From assembly GCF_028769735.1 (NCBI RefSeq), contig NW_026992301.1:35001-99000 (forward strand): a stretch of 64,000 nucleotides of DNA. The letters run 5' to 3'. The notes under the pieces are model-generated. The model did no database searches. It was given only the letters and a program-made list of their open reading frames with translations, and was not told where the DNA came from. The stretch is from Zonotrichia leucophrys gambelii. Lineage: Eukaryota > Chordata > Aves > Passeriformes > Passerellidae. The position numbers and the translations under genes are program-made. Shown here one piece after another: positions 42,448 through 61,228 of the stretch. Each line of letters begins with the position of its first letter. Within the stretch, counting starts at the first letter, position 1.

Positions 42448-45400
42448 AGTCCAGGGGGGACACGACCCTGCCGCCCACGGCGCGGTCCTGGCAGCGCTCG
42501 CCCCGCGTCACCTCCATCAGCCGCGCGCCCAGGCCCATCTTGAACCAGGGCCGGAGCCGCTCCCCGTTGAAGGCGGCGCGCGTGTACTCGAGGATGGGCA
42601 CGTCGTCGCCGGCGCCGAAGAACGCCACGCGGCGCCCCTCGTAGTCCAGCGCCACGCGGAGCCGGCGCGGCGGCGGCTGCAGGCGCAGCTTGGCGCGGGG
42701 CGACGTCAGCGAGTGGAAGGCCTCCAGCGCCCAAACGCCCTCCTTGGGGGTCAGGCTCAGGGGGCCCTTCCTGCGGGAGGATTCCCGCACCACCCCCAGC
42801 GCCCACACCCCGCCCCGGCCCACCTCCACCTCCCAGAAATGCCGGCCCGAGGTGAAGCCGCCCCGCGCCAGCACGCAGGGCTCGAAGTCGAAGCGCTCGG
42901 GGCGCTCGGGGGCGTCGCGGGGCTGGAGCTGCCCCCGAGCCTCCCTGGCGTCGGCCGAGAGCTGCAGGTGCGGGTGGGCGGTGTGGGGGTCCAGGGTGAG
43001 CGAGGCTGCGGGGACACGGAGGGGCGGGGGGGTGTCAGCATTCTGGAAAATGCCGTTTGGAAAAAGGGGGAAAACCCCGGAAAAATGCCCTGGAAAATGT
43101 CCTTCTGAAAAAGGCGAAAATTGTCTGGAAATTCTCCTGAAAAGGGGGAAAATCTCCTGAAAAATCCTCTGAAACAGGGGAAAAATCCCCTGGAAAATGC
43201 CATTCAGAAAAAGGGGGAAATCCTCTGAAAAATGCCCTGAAAATTGCCTTCAGAAAAAGGGGGGAAATCCCCTGAAAAATCTCCTAAAAAATCCCCGGAA
43301 AAATCCCCTGGAAAATGCCCTTCTAAAAAAGGGGGAAAATCCCCTGAAAAATCCTCTGGAAAGGGGGAAAATCCCCTGAAAAATCCTCTGAAAAAGGGGA
43401 AAATCCCCTGAAAAATCCTCTGAAAAAGGGGAAAATTCCCTAAAAAATGCCGTTCTGAAAAAGGGGGAAATCCTCTGAAAAATGCCCTGAACAACCTCCT
43501 GAAAATTGCCTTCAGAAAAAGGGGGGAAATCCCCTGAAAAATCTCCTAAAAAATCCCCGGAAAAATCCCCTGGAAAATGCCCTTCTGAAAAAGGGGAAAA
43601 TCCCCTGAAAAATGCCCTGAAAAAAGGGGAAAATCCCCTGAAAAATGCCCTTCTAAAAAGGGGGGAAAATCTCCTGAAAAATCCTCTGAAAAAGGGGAAA
43701 ATTCCCTAAAAAATGCCGTTCTGAAAAAGGGGGAAATCCTCTGAAAAATGCCCTGAACAACCTCCTGAAATTTGCCTTCTGAAAAAGAGGAAAATCCCCT
43801 GAAAAATGCCCTGAAAAGGGGGGGAAATTTCCTGGAAAAAACCCTTCTGAAAAGGGGGAAAATCCTCAGAAAAATCCCCTGAAAAATGCCCTTCTTAAAA
43901 AGGGGAAAATCCCCTGAAAAATGCCATTCTGAAAAAAGGGAAAAATCCCCTGAAAAATGCCATTCTGAAAAAAGGGAAAAATCCCCAGAATCCCAACCCG
44001 CTCCTGTGTTCCACAGTGCGGAATTCCCGGGCAGGAAAAGGGAGGAAAATTCTCTTTTTGGGATATTTTGGGTTTGCGCACAGCCAGGGTGTCACCCTTG
44101 GTGTCCCCTCCCACGGGAGCCTCTCCCACAGACCCAAATCCGGAATTTCCTGCCCCAAACTCACCCGGCTCCTGCAGCAGGAACATGAGGCTGTCTGGGG
44201 AGAGAGAATTCAGGGATCTGGGGTCAAAAATCACCTTTATCCCCGGGATAAACCCCTGGCCCAGCCAAACTCATCCCCAGGATTTGGGGATTTATCCCCT
44301 CTCTGTGCTTTCCCTGGCTTTTCCAATCTGTGGGATTCGATTTTCCCACCCCAAAATCTGATTTTTGGGTGAGACCTGGGCTGGTTTTTCCCTCCTCTCC
44401 ACTTCCCAGCTGGTTTTGGACCACAAAAAACCTCAGGTGAAAAGTTCCTGGATACCCCAAAAAACCGCCCAAAAACATTTCTGTCAGGCATCCCACAAAA
44501 TTACACAATTTCTGACAGGTATCTCACAAAACAACCCCATTTCTGTTAGGAATCCCACAAAATAATCTCATTTTTCCCAGGAATCTCACAAAATAACCCC
44601 ATTTGTGGGGAATCCCACAAAATAACTCAATTTATCCCAGGTATCCCACAAAATAACCCCATTTATCCCACAAAATAACCCCATTTATCCCACAAAATAA
44701 CCCCATTTCTGACAGGTGTGCCCCCAAAATGACCCGTTTCTCCCGGATTTTGCCCCATTCCTCCTGGATTTCCCACCCTGTCCCACCTTGGCATCTCCTC
44801 AAGGTGCGCCTCACCAGGATGTTCCTCTGGGCGAAATCCTCCAGGCTCCTCTCCAGCTCGGGGGAGATTTCGGCCGGGGGCTGGAACCTCATCGTCTCAC
44901 AGCTGCCAAAAACGGGACCAGAAAATGGGCAAAAAATGGGCCAAAAAAAGGGGAAAACAGGGGCCAAAAAAAAGGGGCAAAAACGGGGGGAAAAGGGGCA
45001 AAAATGAGGCAAAAAAAGGGGCAAAGTCCCCCAATCCAATGGTTCATTTTATTCTCATTAAATATTCTCCCAGGAACAATAAAATATTAAATAAAATATT
45101 AAATAACATTTTAAATAGAATATTAAATAAAATAATAAATAAAATATTAAATAAAATAATAAATAAAATAATAAATAAAATAATAAATAAAATAATAAAT
45201 AAAATAATAAATAAAATATTTTCCCTGCCCTTCCTGGGCAGTTTCCTTCCCCCCAGACCCAAATTCCTGAGCCCGGAGCAGCGCAGTGGGAATTTGGGTG
45301 AGAATTTGAGTCGGAATTTGGGTGGGAATTTGGGTGGGAATTTGAGGGAATTTGAGTGGGAATTTGGGTGGGAATTTGAGGGAATTTGGGTGGGAATTTG

Positions 45401-48207
45401 AGGGAATTTGAGTGGGAATTTGGGTGGGAATTTGAGTGGGAATTTGGGTGGGAATTTGAATGAATTTTGGAAGGAATTTGAGGGAATTTGGGTGGGAATT
45501 TGGGTGGGAATTTGAGGGAATTTGGGTGGGAATTTGGGTGGGAATTTGGGTGGGAATTTGAGGGAATTTGGGTGGGAATTTGAGGGATTTTGGGTGGGAA
45601 TTTGAGGGATTTTGGGTGGGAATTTGAGGGAATTTCACCCAGAGGTGCAGAAGGAGCGGCCTCACCTGTCCAGGAGCTGCTGGATGTCCTGAGGGTGGGA
45701 GGAGAGAGGAGATGGTTACAGAGGAGGAACAGCGACCCGTGGTCCTACAAATCCCACGATCAAAGAACTCCGGCCTGGTTTGGGTTGGAGGCATTTTTGG
45801 GATTTTTTTTTAAATTTTTGGGTGGGTTTTTGGAGATTTTTTTGGTGATTTTTTGGTGATTTTTTTTTGTGATTTTTTCAGCAATTTTTGGGGCTTTTTT
45901 TTGGTGGGGTTTTTGGGGTGGGGGGGTTGGGGATTTTTTGGGGGAATTCTTGTGGAATTTTGGGGGAGGAATTTTTTGGGTAGATTTTGGGGTGGGTTTT
46001 TTTTGGAGATTCTTGTGCATTTTTGGGGGGATTTTTTGGGTAGATTTTGGGGAATTTATTTAGGGATTTTGGGGGATTTATTTGGGTAGATTTTGGGGGT
46101 TTTTTTTGAGGGGGATTTTGGGGGGATTTATTTAGGGATTTGGAGGGATTTTTTGGGTAGATTTTTGGGGTTTATTTGGGGATTTTGGGTGTTTTTTGGG
46201 GGGATTTTGTGGGGATTTTGGGTGTTTTTTGGGGGATTTTGTGGGGGTTTTGGGTGTTTTTTGGGGGTTTATTGGGGATTTTGGGTGTTTTTTGTGGGGA
46301 TTTTGGGTGGTTTTTGGGGGGATTTTGTGGGGATTTTGGGTGGTTTTGGGGGGGGATTTTGTGGGGATTTTTTAGGGGGATTTTGGGGTATTTACTTGGG
46401 GATTTTGGGGGCTTTTAGGGGACCCATCCTAACCCACACCCAAACCACTTCCCAGCGGTGTCCCAGCTCTGTCCCACCCGGCAATGACACCAGGGGAGCT
46501 CCTGAGGGGACGATTTTGGTGCTGAATTTTGTATTTTATCCATTCCCCCTTTCTCCCTCCCGGGGTCTCCCACCTGCAGGAATCGGCCCGGGGGCTGCTG
46601 GAATTTCCCCTCCATCTCCCAGATGAGCGTGTCCAGCTGGGACAACTCCTCCGAGACCTTTTCCACCGCCTGCTCCCGGCCCCGGCCGATGGCCGCCTCC
46701 AGGCCCCCGAGCTGCGCCAGCAGGAGGCGCTGCTGCTCCTCCAGGGAGCGCCGCAACTCCCGGAACTCCCGCGCCAGCTGCTGCCCCTCGCCCCGCGCCC
46801 TGTCCTGGGTGAAAAACGCGGATTTTAGTGTTTTGGGTATTAAAATGGATGTTGTGGTGATGCTCATCACGTCGGGTCACTGCTCGCCCCGCGTCCTGTC
46901 CTGGGTGAAAAACGCGGATTTTAGGGTTTTGGGTATTAAAATGAACGTTGTGGTGATGTTCATCACGTCGGGTCACTGCTCGCCCCGCGCCCTGTCCTGG
47001 GTGAAAAAACACGGATTTTAGGGTTTTGGGTATTAAAATGGATGTTGTGGTGATGTTCATCACGTCGGGTCACTGCTCGCCCCGCGCCCTGTCCTGGGTG
47101 AAAAACACGGATTTTAGGGTTTTGGGTATTAAAATGGATGTTGTGGTGATGTTCCTCGTGTTGGGGTCAATGTGGGAATGCTCATCACGTTGGGGTCACC
47201 TCTGGCCCCGTGCCCTGTCCTGGGTGCAAAACGCGGATTTTAGGGTTTTGGGTATTAAAATGAACGTTGTGGTGATGTTCCTCGTGTTGGGGTCAATGTG
47301 GGAATGCTCATCATGTTGGGGTCACCTCTGGCCCTGCGTCCTGTCCTGGGTGAAAAAACGCGGATTTTAGGGTTTCTGGTATTGAAATGGATGTTGTGGT
47401 GATGTTCCTTTTGGGAAGTCAAAACCTCTCAGGTACCTCAGAAATGGGGAAAAAGAGAGGGAAATTGGGATAAAAAGGAGGCTGTGTCCTCCAAAAATTT
47501 GAGAGATCCCAGAGGAATGCCCCATGGCCTCTCCCTTAATTTGAATAAAGCCAAAAAAAAAGAAAAAAGGACTTTTCTGTCTCCTTTTTGGGCACAAACC
47601 TCTGCTGTTTCGGGGTTAATTTTCCTGACACCTTTTTGGGCACAAACCTCTGATGTTTGGGGGTTAATTTATTTTTCTGTCTCCTTTTTGGGCACAAACC
47701 TCTGATGTTTGGGGGTTAATTTATTTTTCTGTCTCCTTTTCGGGCACAAACCTCTGGTGTTTGTGGGTTAATTTTTCTGTCTCCTTTTTGGGCACAAACC
47801 TCTGATGTTTGTGGATTTTCCTGGCACCTCCCTCCCCTCGTTATCTCCCCGGCGCAGCCCCGGCTGAACCCCAGCTGATAAACCCAACACTCCATGAGCC
47901 AAATTCGGGAGGTTTGGCCTCAAAACAGCGCTGGGGCAGAGGGAGGGACCCAAACCCCAGATCCAGCCCGGCCCCCGACCCCTCCACTGCTCCCACCAGG
48001 TGCAGACTCCTCCAAGCTCCGGATTTTCGGCTTTCCAGGAATTTTTCTCTCTCCTCCTTCAAAGCCTGGAGGCAGCTCTGGATCTGCTCCTGCAGGGAAA
48101 TAAAAAGTGAACTCGGAGGGGCTGAGAAAATTCTGTTTTCTCACCAAAATTTCCTCTATCCCTGGTCTGAGATGGGAGATGCTTTGCACAGGAAGAAGGA
48201 GCTTGGA

Positions 48208-48264
<57 letters not shown>

Positions 48265-49682
48265 TTTCCAAGAAGGAGCGAGGAGCTGAGCCGGAGCCAG
48301 CCTCGCGTCCAGGGAGGGCTGGGAGCCCCAGATAAGAGAGATTTCCCCATCCCGGCTGTCCCCATCCCCACAGTGGCACTGTCAGGGATGTCCCTGTCCC
48401 CTGGCTGTCCCCATCCCCTGAGTGTCCCCATCCCGAGTGTCCCCTGGCTGTCCCCATTGTCCGGTTGTCCCCACTCCATCCCAAGTGTCCCCCGATTGTC
48501 CCCAGGGCTCTCACCCGGTACTCCCGGTGTCCCCATTGTCCAGCTGTCCCCATCCTGGCTGTCCCCATGCCCTGGCTGTCCCCATGCCCTGGCTGTCCCC
48601 AGGGCTCTCACCCGGTACTCCCGGTGTCCCCATTGTCCAGCTGTCCCCATCCTGGCTGTCCCCATCCCGAGTGTCCCCATGCCCTGGCTGTCCCCAGGGC
48701 TCTCACCCGGTACTCCCCGTGTCCCCATCCCCAGAGTGGCACTGTCAGGGCTGCCCCTGTCCCCCGACTGTCCCCAGGGCTCTCACCCGGTACTCCCGGT
48801 GTCCCCATTGTCCAGTTGTCCCCATCCCGAGTGTCCCTATCCCCTGGCTGTCCCCAGGGCTCTCACCCGGTACTCCCTCGCCGCCTCCTCGACTGGCACC
48901 ACCCGGTGCTCCCATTGCTGCTCCCGCTGCTGTCCCCGCTCCTGTTCCCGGTGCTGCTCCCGGTCCTGTTCCCGGTCCTGTTCCCGGCGCCGCTCCCATT
49001 GCTGCTCCCGCTGCTGTCCCCGCTCCTGTTCCCGGTCCTGTCCCCGGTGCTGCTCCCGGTCCTGTTCCCGCTCCTGTCCCCGCTCCTGTCCCCGGTGCTG
49101 CTCCCGGTGCCGCTCCCGGTCCTGTCCCCGGCGCTGCTCCCGGTGCTGCTCCCGGTCCTGTTCCCGCTCCTGTCCCCGGTGCTGCTCCCGGTGCTGCTCC
49201 CGGTCCTGCTCCCGGTGCTGCTCCCGCTCCTGTTCCCGCTCCTGTTCCCGCTCCTGTCCCCGGTGCCGCTCCCGGTGCCGCTCCCGGCGCTCCCGCGCGC
49301 ACTCGGCGCACAGCAGCGCCCGCTCCTCGCGGCAGAAGAGCCGCAGCGGCTCCCGGTGCCGCCCGCACACGGAGCCGTCCCCCGGCGTCGCCGGCGGCGG
49401 CGCGGGGAGCAGCGCCGGGAGCAGCTCCCGGGCGATGCCCGCGATGTGCCCGAGCTCCCGGCTCGGCCTCAGGCTGCTGCTCCCGCCGCCCGGCGCCGCG
49501 TCCCGGCACTGCGGGCAGCAGAGCGGCCCCGCCGCCGCGCCGGGGCCCGGCCCGCAGCGCTCCACGCAGCCCCGGCAGAAGTTGTGGCCGCAGCGCAGAG
49601 AGACGGGGTCGCGGAAGAGCTCCAGGCACACCGGGCACGAGGCGGCGGCGCGGAGCTGCTCGGCGGGGCTGGGGAGCGCCAT
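42410..49682 (-). CDS. TRIM/B30.2 gene E with a 32-tetrapeptide insertion in the B-box
   Basis: Seven exons, phases consistent: 49682-48867 (RING, B-box), 48089-47997 (93 nt), 46804-46574 (231 nt, coiled coil), 45688-45666 (23 nt), 44902-44787 (116 nt), 44194-44165 (30 nt), 43005-42410 (B30.2). Total 634 aa. RING ligands CPVC at 16-19, [13 protein letters not shown] to C59. The B-box starts CGRH and CAEC, then residues 131-258 are 32 tetrapeptides ([12 protein letters not shown]) before VVPVEEA resumes, splitting the zinc-binding histidine region. B30.2 has [13 protein letters not shown] and LDYEGR; after [12 protein letters not shown] it runs on about 30 residues into satellite DNA and stops there. 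The 30-nt exon is shared with gene C, a sign of close relationship. Expression and folding of the B-box are uncertain. Confidence 0.8.
43040..43985. repeat. about 35-base array AAAAAGGGGGAAAATCCCCTG, about 25 copies
   Basis: Units GAAAAATGCC(C/A)TTCTGAAAAA and GGGGAAAATCCCCTG; each unit contains a GGGGAAAATCCCC palindrome. Within the last intron region of gene E, starting about 35 bases from the B30.2 acceptor. Confidence 0.92.
44480..44720. repeat. about 35-base repeat ATCCCACAAAATAACCCCAT
   Basis: Roughly seven units with TTTCTGACAGG or TTTATCCCAGG endings, intronic in gene E. Confidence 0.88.
45060..45225. repeat. (AATAAATAAAAT)n array
   Basis: AATAAAATATTA and AATAAAATAATA units. Confidence 0.9.
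45290..45640. repeat. 14-base array (GGGTGGGAATTTGA)n
   Basis: About 24 units alternating GGGTGGGAATTTGG and GAGGGAATTTG. Ends about 25 bases from the 23-nt exon of gene E. Confidence 0.93.
45785..46425. repeat. G/T-rich GATTTTGGGGG low-complexity array
   Basis: Irregular units of GGGGATTTTG(G/T)G and GGTGTTTTTTGGGGG. Long tryptophan/glycine/phenylalanine ORFs over it are artefacts. Confidence 0.92.
46788..47410 (-). repeat. tandem copies of the coiled-coil exon start and its acceptor, gene E
   Basis: The real exon edge is 46804. Five further copies of the acceptor plus about 18 exon bases (GACAGGGCGCGGGGCGAG and variants) have edges at about 46900, 46996, 47093, 47219 and 47344, spaced 96-126 bases. 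The intervening sequence (GGTATTAAAATG(G/A)A(T/C)GTTG, TGATGTTCATCACG) repeats as well. All lie upstream of the real exon in transcription order. Confidence 0.93.
47560..47815. repeat. about 55-base repeat, 5 copies, in intron 2 of gene E
   Basis: TTTTTGGGCACAAACCTCTG followed by (A/G/C)TGTTTG(G/T)GGGTTAATTT. Confidence 0.92.
48208..48264. repeat. (AAT)n microsatellite, about 19 copies
   Basis: Perfect trinucleotide run in intron 1 of gene E. Confidence 0.97.
48370..48880 (-). repeat. repeat array carrying four extra copies of the RING-exon splice donor, gene E
   Basis: Short CTGTCCCCAT(C/G)CC units carry, on the minus strand, GAGTACCGGGTGAGAGCCC. The real exon edge is 48867; copies of the same donor are at about 48787, 48707, 48612 and 48515, spaced 80-97 bases. 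They follow the real donor in transcription order. Confidence 0.92.
48909..49292 (-). repeat. 12-base coding minisatellite inside the B-box of gene E
   Basis: 32 units of 12 bases translate as [16 protein letters not shown] and so on. A higher-order segment, [12 protein letters not shown], is present twice. The translated length agrees exactly with an uninterrupted frame from the start codon at 49682 to the donor at 48867 (272 codons). Confidence 0.93.
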
Positions 49683-49689
49683 GGGGCCG

Positions 49690-49930
49690 GGGGGAGGAGG
49701 AGGAGGGTGTGCTTCCTCCCTTTGGGATCCTGGGGATGAGGAGGAGGAGGAGGGTGTGCTTCCTCCCTCCGGGATCCTGGATATTGGGGAGGAAGAACAG
49801 GAAGGTGTGAGGGATGGTGGATGTTGGGGATGAAGAAGAGGATGAGGAGGGTGTGCTTCCTCCCTGTGGGGTGCTGGGACCTGGGGATGAAGAGGAGGAG
49901 GAGGAGGAGGGCGTGAGGGATGGTGGAGTT
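49690..49930. repeat. GAGGAGGA-rich repeat upstream of gene E
   Basis: GGAGGAGGAGGGTGTG(C/A) and TCCTCCCT(T/C) units in the presumed 5' UTR of gene E. Confidence 0.85.
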
Positions 49931-50106
49931 TTGGGGACGATGAAGGAAAGTTTGGCTGGAGAAGGCAGGAAGGGAAAAAGAGCTGAGATTCAAAATCACG
50001 CAAAGAAAACTGAGCGGAGAGAAAAGCTCAGATGAGCTGACAGTGCCGGAATGAGGGGAAAAATAAGGGATAAAAGGGAAAAAGCGATGGGAAGGAAAAG
50101 GAGGAG

Positions 50107-50179
50107 TGTTTCTGCCCGGTTTCGAACCGGGGACCTTTCGCGTGTGAGGCGAACGTGATAACCACTACACTACAGAAAC
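50107..50179 (-). tRNA. tRNA-Val (anticodon CAC), outlying copy
   Basis: Identical 73-base body to the Val-CAC genes at 18707 and 20345, but 27 kb away, between the divergent promoters of gene E and TRIM41. Confidence 0.96.
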
Positions 50180-50249
50180 GCTGAGCTTCGGCCGCCGCGC
50201 CGGCAGGGAAAACCGCGGCGGAAATGGGGAATTTTGGGTAAAATGGGAA

Positions 50250-50499
50250 AAAATACCCGAGAGGGACCGGGATCCTGACCGGGACAGGAACCGGAACCGG
50301 GACTGGAACCGGGACAGGGAAAAGTGCGGGGAAAATGAGGGATTTTGGGTAAAAAAGGAAAAAATACCTGAGCGAGACCGGGACAGGGACCGGGACAGGG
50401 AAAACCATGGGGAAAAGAGGGGATTTTGGGTAAAAAGGGCAAAAATACCTGAGCGGGACCGGGACAGGAACCGGGACCAGAACCGGAACCGGGACAAGA

Positions 50500-50510
<11 letters not shown>
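50250..50510. repeat. about 75-base repeat, 3 copies
   Basis: GGGATTTTGGGTAAAAAGG followed by AAAAATACC(T/C)GAG and GACCGGGACAGG units. Confidence 0.88.
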
Positions 50511-58359
<7,849 letters not shown>

Positions 58360-59215
58360 TGGTCGGGGGCAAAAATGGGGGGAAATGGACTCTGTGCAGG
58401 TGTTTGGGTCCTGAGGTTCTTCTTCTTCTTCCTTGTCTTCATCCTCCTCCTCTTCCGCGTGCTGGCCCGCGGCACGCGCATCAAGATCTGCACCTGATGG
58501 TCGGGGTGGAAAATGGGGGAAATGGACTCTGGTTTGTGCAGGTGTTTGGGTCCTGAGGTTCTTCTTCCTTGTCTTCATCTTCCCCTTCTTCCGCGTGCTG
58601 GCCCGCGGCACGCGCATCAAGATCTGCACCTGATGGTCGGGGGCAAAAATGGGGGGAATGGACTCAGTTTGTGCAGGTGTTTGGGTCCTGAGGTTCTTCT
58701 TCATCCTCCTCCTCTTCCTCTTCGGCGCGCGCATCCAGATCTGCACCCAATGGTCTGGGTGGAAAATGGGGGGAAATGGACTCAGTTTGTGCAGGTGTTT
58801 GGGTCCTGAGGTTCTTCTTCAATCCTCCTCCTCTTCCTCTTCGGTGTGCGCATCCAGATCTGCACCTGATGGTCGGGGTGGAAAATGGGGGAATGGACTC
58901 TGGTTTGTGCAGGTGTTTGGGTCCTGAGGTTCCTGATCTTCTTCCTTGTCTTCATCGTCCCCTTCTTCAAGATCTGCACCTGATGGCCGGGGGCAAATCT
59001 GGGGGGGAATGGACTCTGTGCAGGTGTTTGGGTCTTGAGGTTCATCTTCCTCTTCTTCATCCTCCTCCTCTTCCTCTTCGGCACGCACATCAAGATCTGC
59101 ACCTGATGGCCGGGGGCAAAAATGGGGGGGAATGGACTCAGTTTGTGCAGGTGTTTGGGTCCTGAGGTTCTTGATCTTCTTCTACTTTTCCCTTCTCTTC
59201 TTCCTCCTCATCTTC
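58360..59215 (+). repeat. seven copies of the TRIM41 coding end and stop in the 3' UTR
   Basis: Units of 115-140 bases contain GCGCATCAAGATCTGCACCT with TGATGG, GGAATGGACTC, GCAGGTGTTTGGGTCCTGAG and a CTTCTTC-rich stretch. Early copies keep CGTGCTGGCCCGCGGCACGC from the last exon; later ones are shorter. One copy reads CACCCAATGG, losing the stop. Confidence 0.93.
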
Positions 59216-59259
59216 ATCATCCGGCACCGGCGCCACGGAGCTGGGGCAGCTCGAGGTGG

Positions 59260-60060
59260 GGAAGAGCCTTGGAATTGGGTTTTGGGTTAAAAAGGGGAGA
59301 AACGGCTCCTTTGGAACTGGTTTTGGGTAAAAATGGGGTAAGATCCTCCCTTTGGAACTGGTTTTGGGTTAAAATGGGGTAAGGTCTGCCCCTTTGGAAC
59401 TGGTTTTGGGTAAAAATGGGGCAGAATCCGTCTTGGAATTTGGTTTGGGTTGAAATGGGGAGGACGCGCCGCTTCGGAACTGGTTTTGGGTTGAAATGGG
59501 GCAGGATCTGCCACTTTGGAGCCAATTTTGGGTTAAAATGGGGCAGGACCCACCTTGAAATTTGGTTTGGGTTAAAATGGGGTAAAATCTGCCATTTTAG
59601 AACTGGTTTTGGGTTTGCCCCTTTGGAGCCGGTTTTGGGTTAAAACGGGGCAGGATCCTCCCATCTGGAGCCAGTTTTGGGTTAAGATTGGGCAGAATCC
59701 GCCCTTTTGGAGCCGTTCTTGGGTTAAAATCGGGCAGGATCTGCCTTTGGAACTGGTTTTGGGTTAAAATGGGACAGGATCTTCCCCTTTGGAGCCAATT
59801 TTGGGTTAAAATCAGGCAGAATCCACCCCTGCCACTTTGGAGCTGATTTTGGGTTAAAATGGAACAGGATCTGCCCCTGCCCCTCTGGAGCTGATTTTGG
59901 GTTAAAAACAAGCAGAATCCACCCCTTTGGAGCCATTTTTGGGTTAAATCCGAGCAGAATCCACCCCTTTGGAGCCATTTTTGGGTTAAATCCGAGCAGA
60001 ATCCACCCCTTTGGAGCCATTTTTGGGTTAAATTTGAGCAGAATCCGCCCTTTCAGAGGT
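59260..60060. repeat. TTTTGGGTTAAAATGGGGCAG repeat, 3' of TRIM41
   Basis: About 18 units of 38-60 bases with (C/G)CCCTTTGGAGC(C/T) joints. In the presumed 3' UTR. Confidence 0.92.
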
Positions 60061-60640
60061 GATTTTGGTTCGGAACCGTTCCGGATCCGGTCCCGGTTCT
60101 GGGAGCTGCCCCCCCCCTCCCCCCCCAGTCCAATTTTGGGTCCTTTCCGGGGTTTTTCCACATTTTGGACCAAATCCTGTCAGATTTGAACCTCCCTCCT
60201 TTCCCAAAATCCGCATTTTTCGGTGCCTGGATTTTTGGGATCCAGCCCCGTTCCCGTTCTCCCCCTGCTGTTTGCTCCTCCCTTTCCTTGCCATTTTTTG
60301 GGGGAAAATCCTGGATTTTTGGGTTTTCCCCTCCCCTCTGGCACTTTACGGGGTTCCCGCCCCGCAGCCCTGGAGCTCCTCGGCTTGGGAATAATTTATT
60401 TTAATTTTATTTTTTTTTTCCCTTTTTTGTTATTTCCATCTGGATCCTTTCCCACCCGGGAGCTCCCCCCCCCGCCCCTCCCCTCCCTGACGTTTTTCCC
60501 TGAATTTTGGTGGATTTGGGAAATTTCCTTGTTGGCGTTTCAGAGCTCGTTCGGGATATTTTTGGCTAAAAAAATGAGAATTAAACGGAGATTTTAGTTT
60601 TATGACTTGTCAATAATAAAGATTAAAGAAGTTGTATCAA
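60061..60640 (+). other. distal 3' UTR of TRIM41 with poly(A) signal
   Basis: Unique sequence after the arrays, ending in AATAAA at 60615-60620. If TRIM41 uses this signal its 3' UTR is about 2.3 kb and mostly repeats. Confidence 0.5.
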
Positions 60641-60915
60641 AGGCAGTTATTTACTTTTAAAAGTCAATTTAATATCTAGCAATTATTTACTTTTAAAAAT
60701 ATTTAGCAGTTATTTACTTTTAAAAATTATCTAGCAGTTATTTACTTCTAAAAACTAATATTTAGTAGTTATTTAGTATTAAAATTTAATACTTAGCAGT
60801 TATTTCTTTTTAAAAAATAATATTTAGCAGTTAATCACTTTCAAAAGTTAATACCTAGCAGTTATTCACTATTAGAAATTAATATCTAGCAATTATTTAC
60901 TTTAATTTGGGGTTT
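60640..60915. repeat. AT-rich TAGCAGTTATTTACTTTTAA repeat
   Basis: About seven units of 30-42 bases with AATATTTAGCA(G/A)TTATT between TRIM41 and RACK1. Confidence 0.9.
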
Positions 60916-61140
60916 TTTGAAATTAACTTAGGTTCCTCACATCTTGCATGGACCAATTGTGGGGTTTTTATTAATTAATTTGGATTTTTTATTAATTTGA
61001 GGGTTTTTAAAATTAATTTACCGAGGAGCAGCCCCAAATCCCACCCCAGTGACGTCACCAGCATTTTCCCCCTTTCTGAGGTTTTTTTGCCCCCAAATCC
61101 CATCAGGAACACGCAGCGACTCCAGCTCCAAAAATCGCCA

Positions 61141-61146
61141 TTTATT
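61141..61146 (-). terminator. RACK1 poly(A) signal
   Basis: AATAAA on the minus strand, 83 bases after the RACK1 stop codon, consistent with the short 3' UTR of this gene. Confidence 0.8.
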
Positions 61147-61228
61147 GACATTTTTGGGTGAAAAGCGGCAGGATTGGGCCTCAACCATTCGCTGACGTGT
61201 TTGGGGTGAAAAGCGGCCGGATCGGGGC

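Noticed and set aside
41023..42644. Frames of 195-370 codons over the 81-base array
   Set aside because: Repeat-derived; only the last unit on the minus strand is plausibly coding, as the tail of gene E.
47809..49833. 674-codon plus-strand open frame
   Set aside because: It is the antisense of gene E exon 1 and its repeat arrays; repeats with unit lengths divisible by three and no stops create it.
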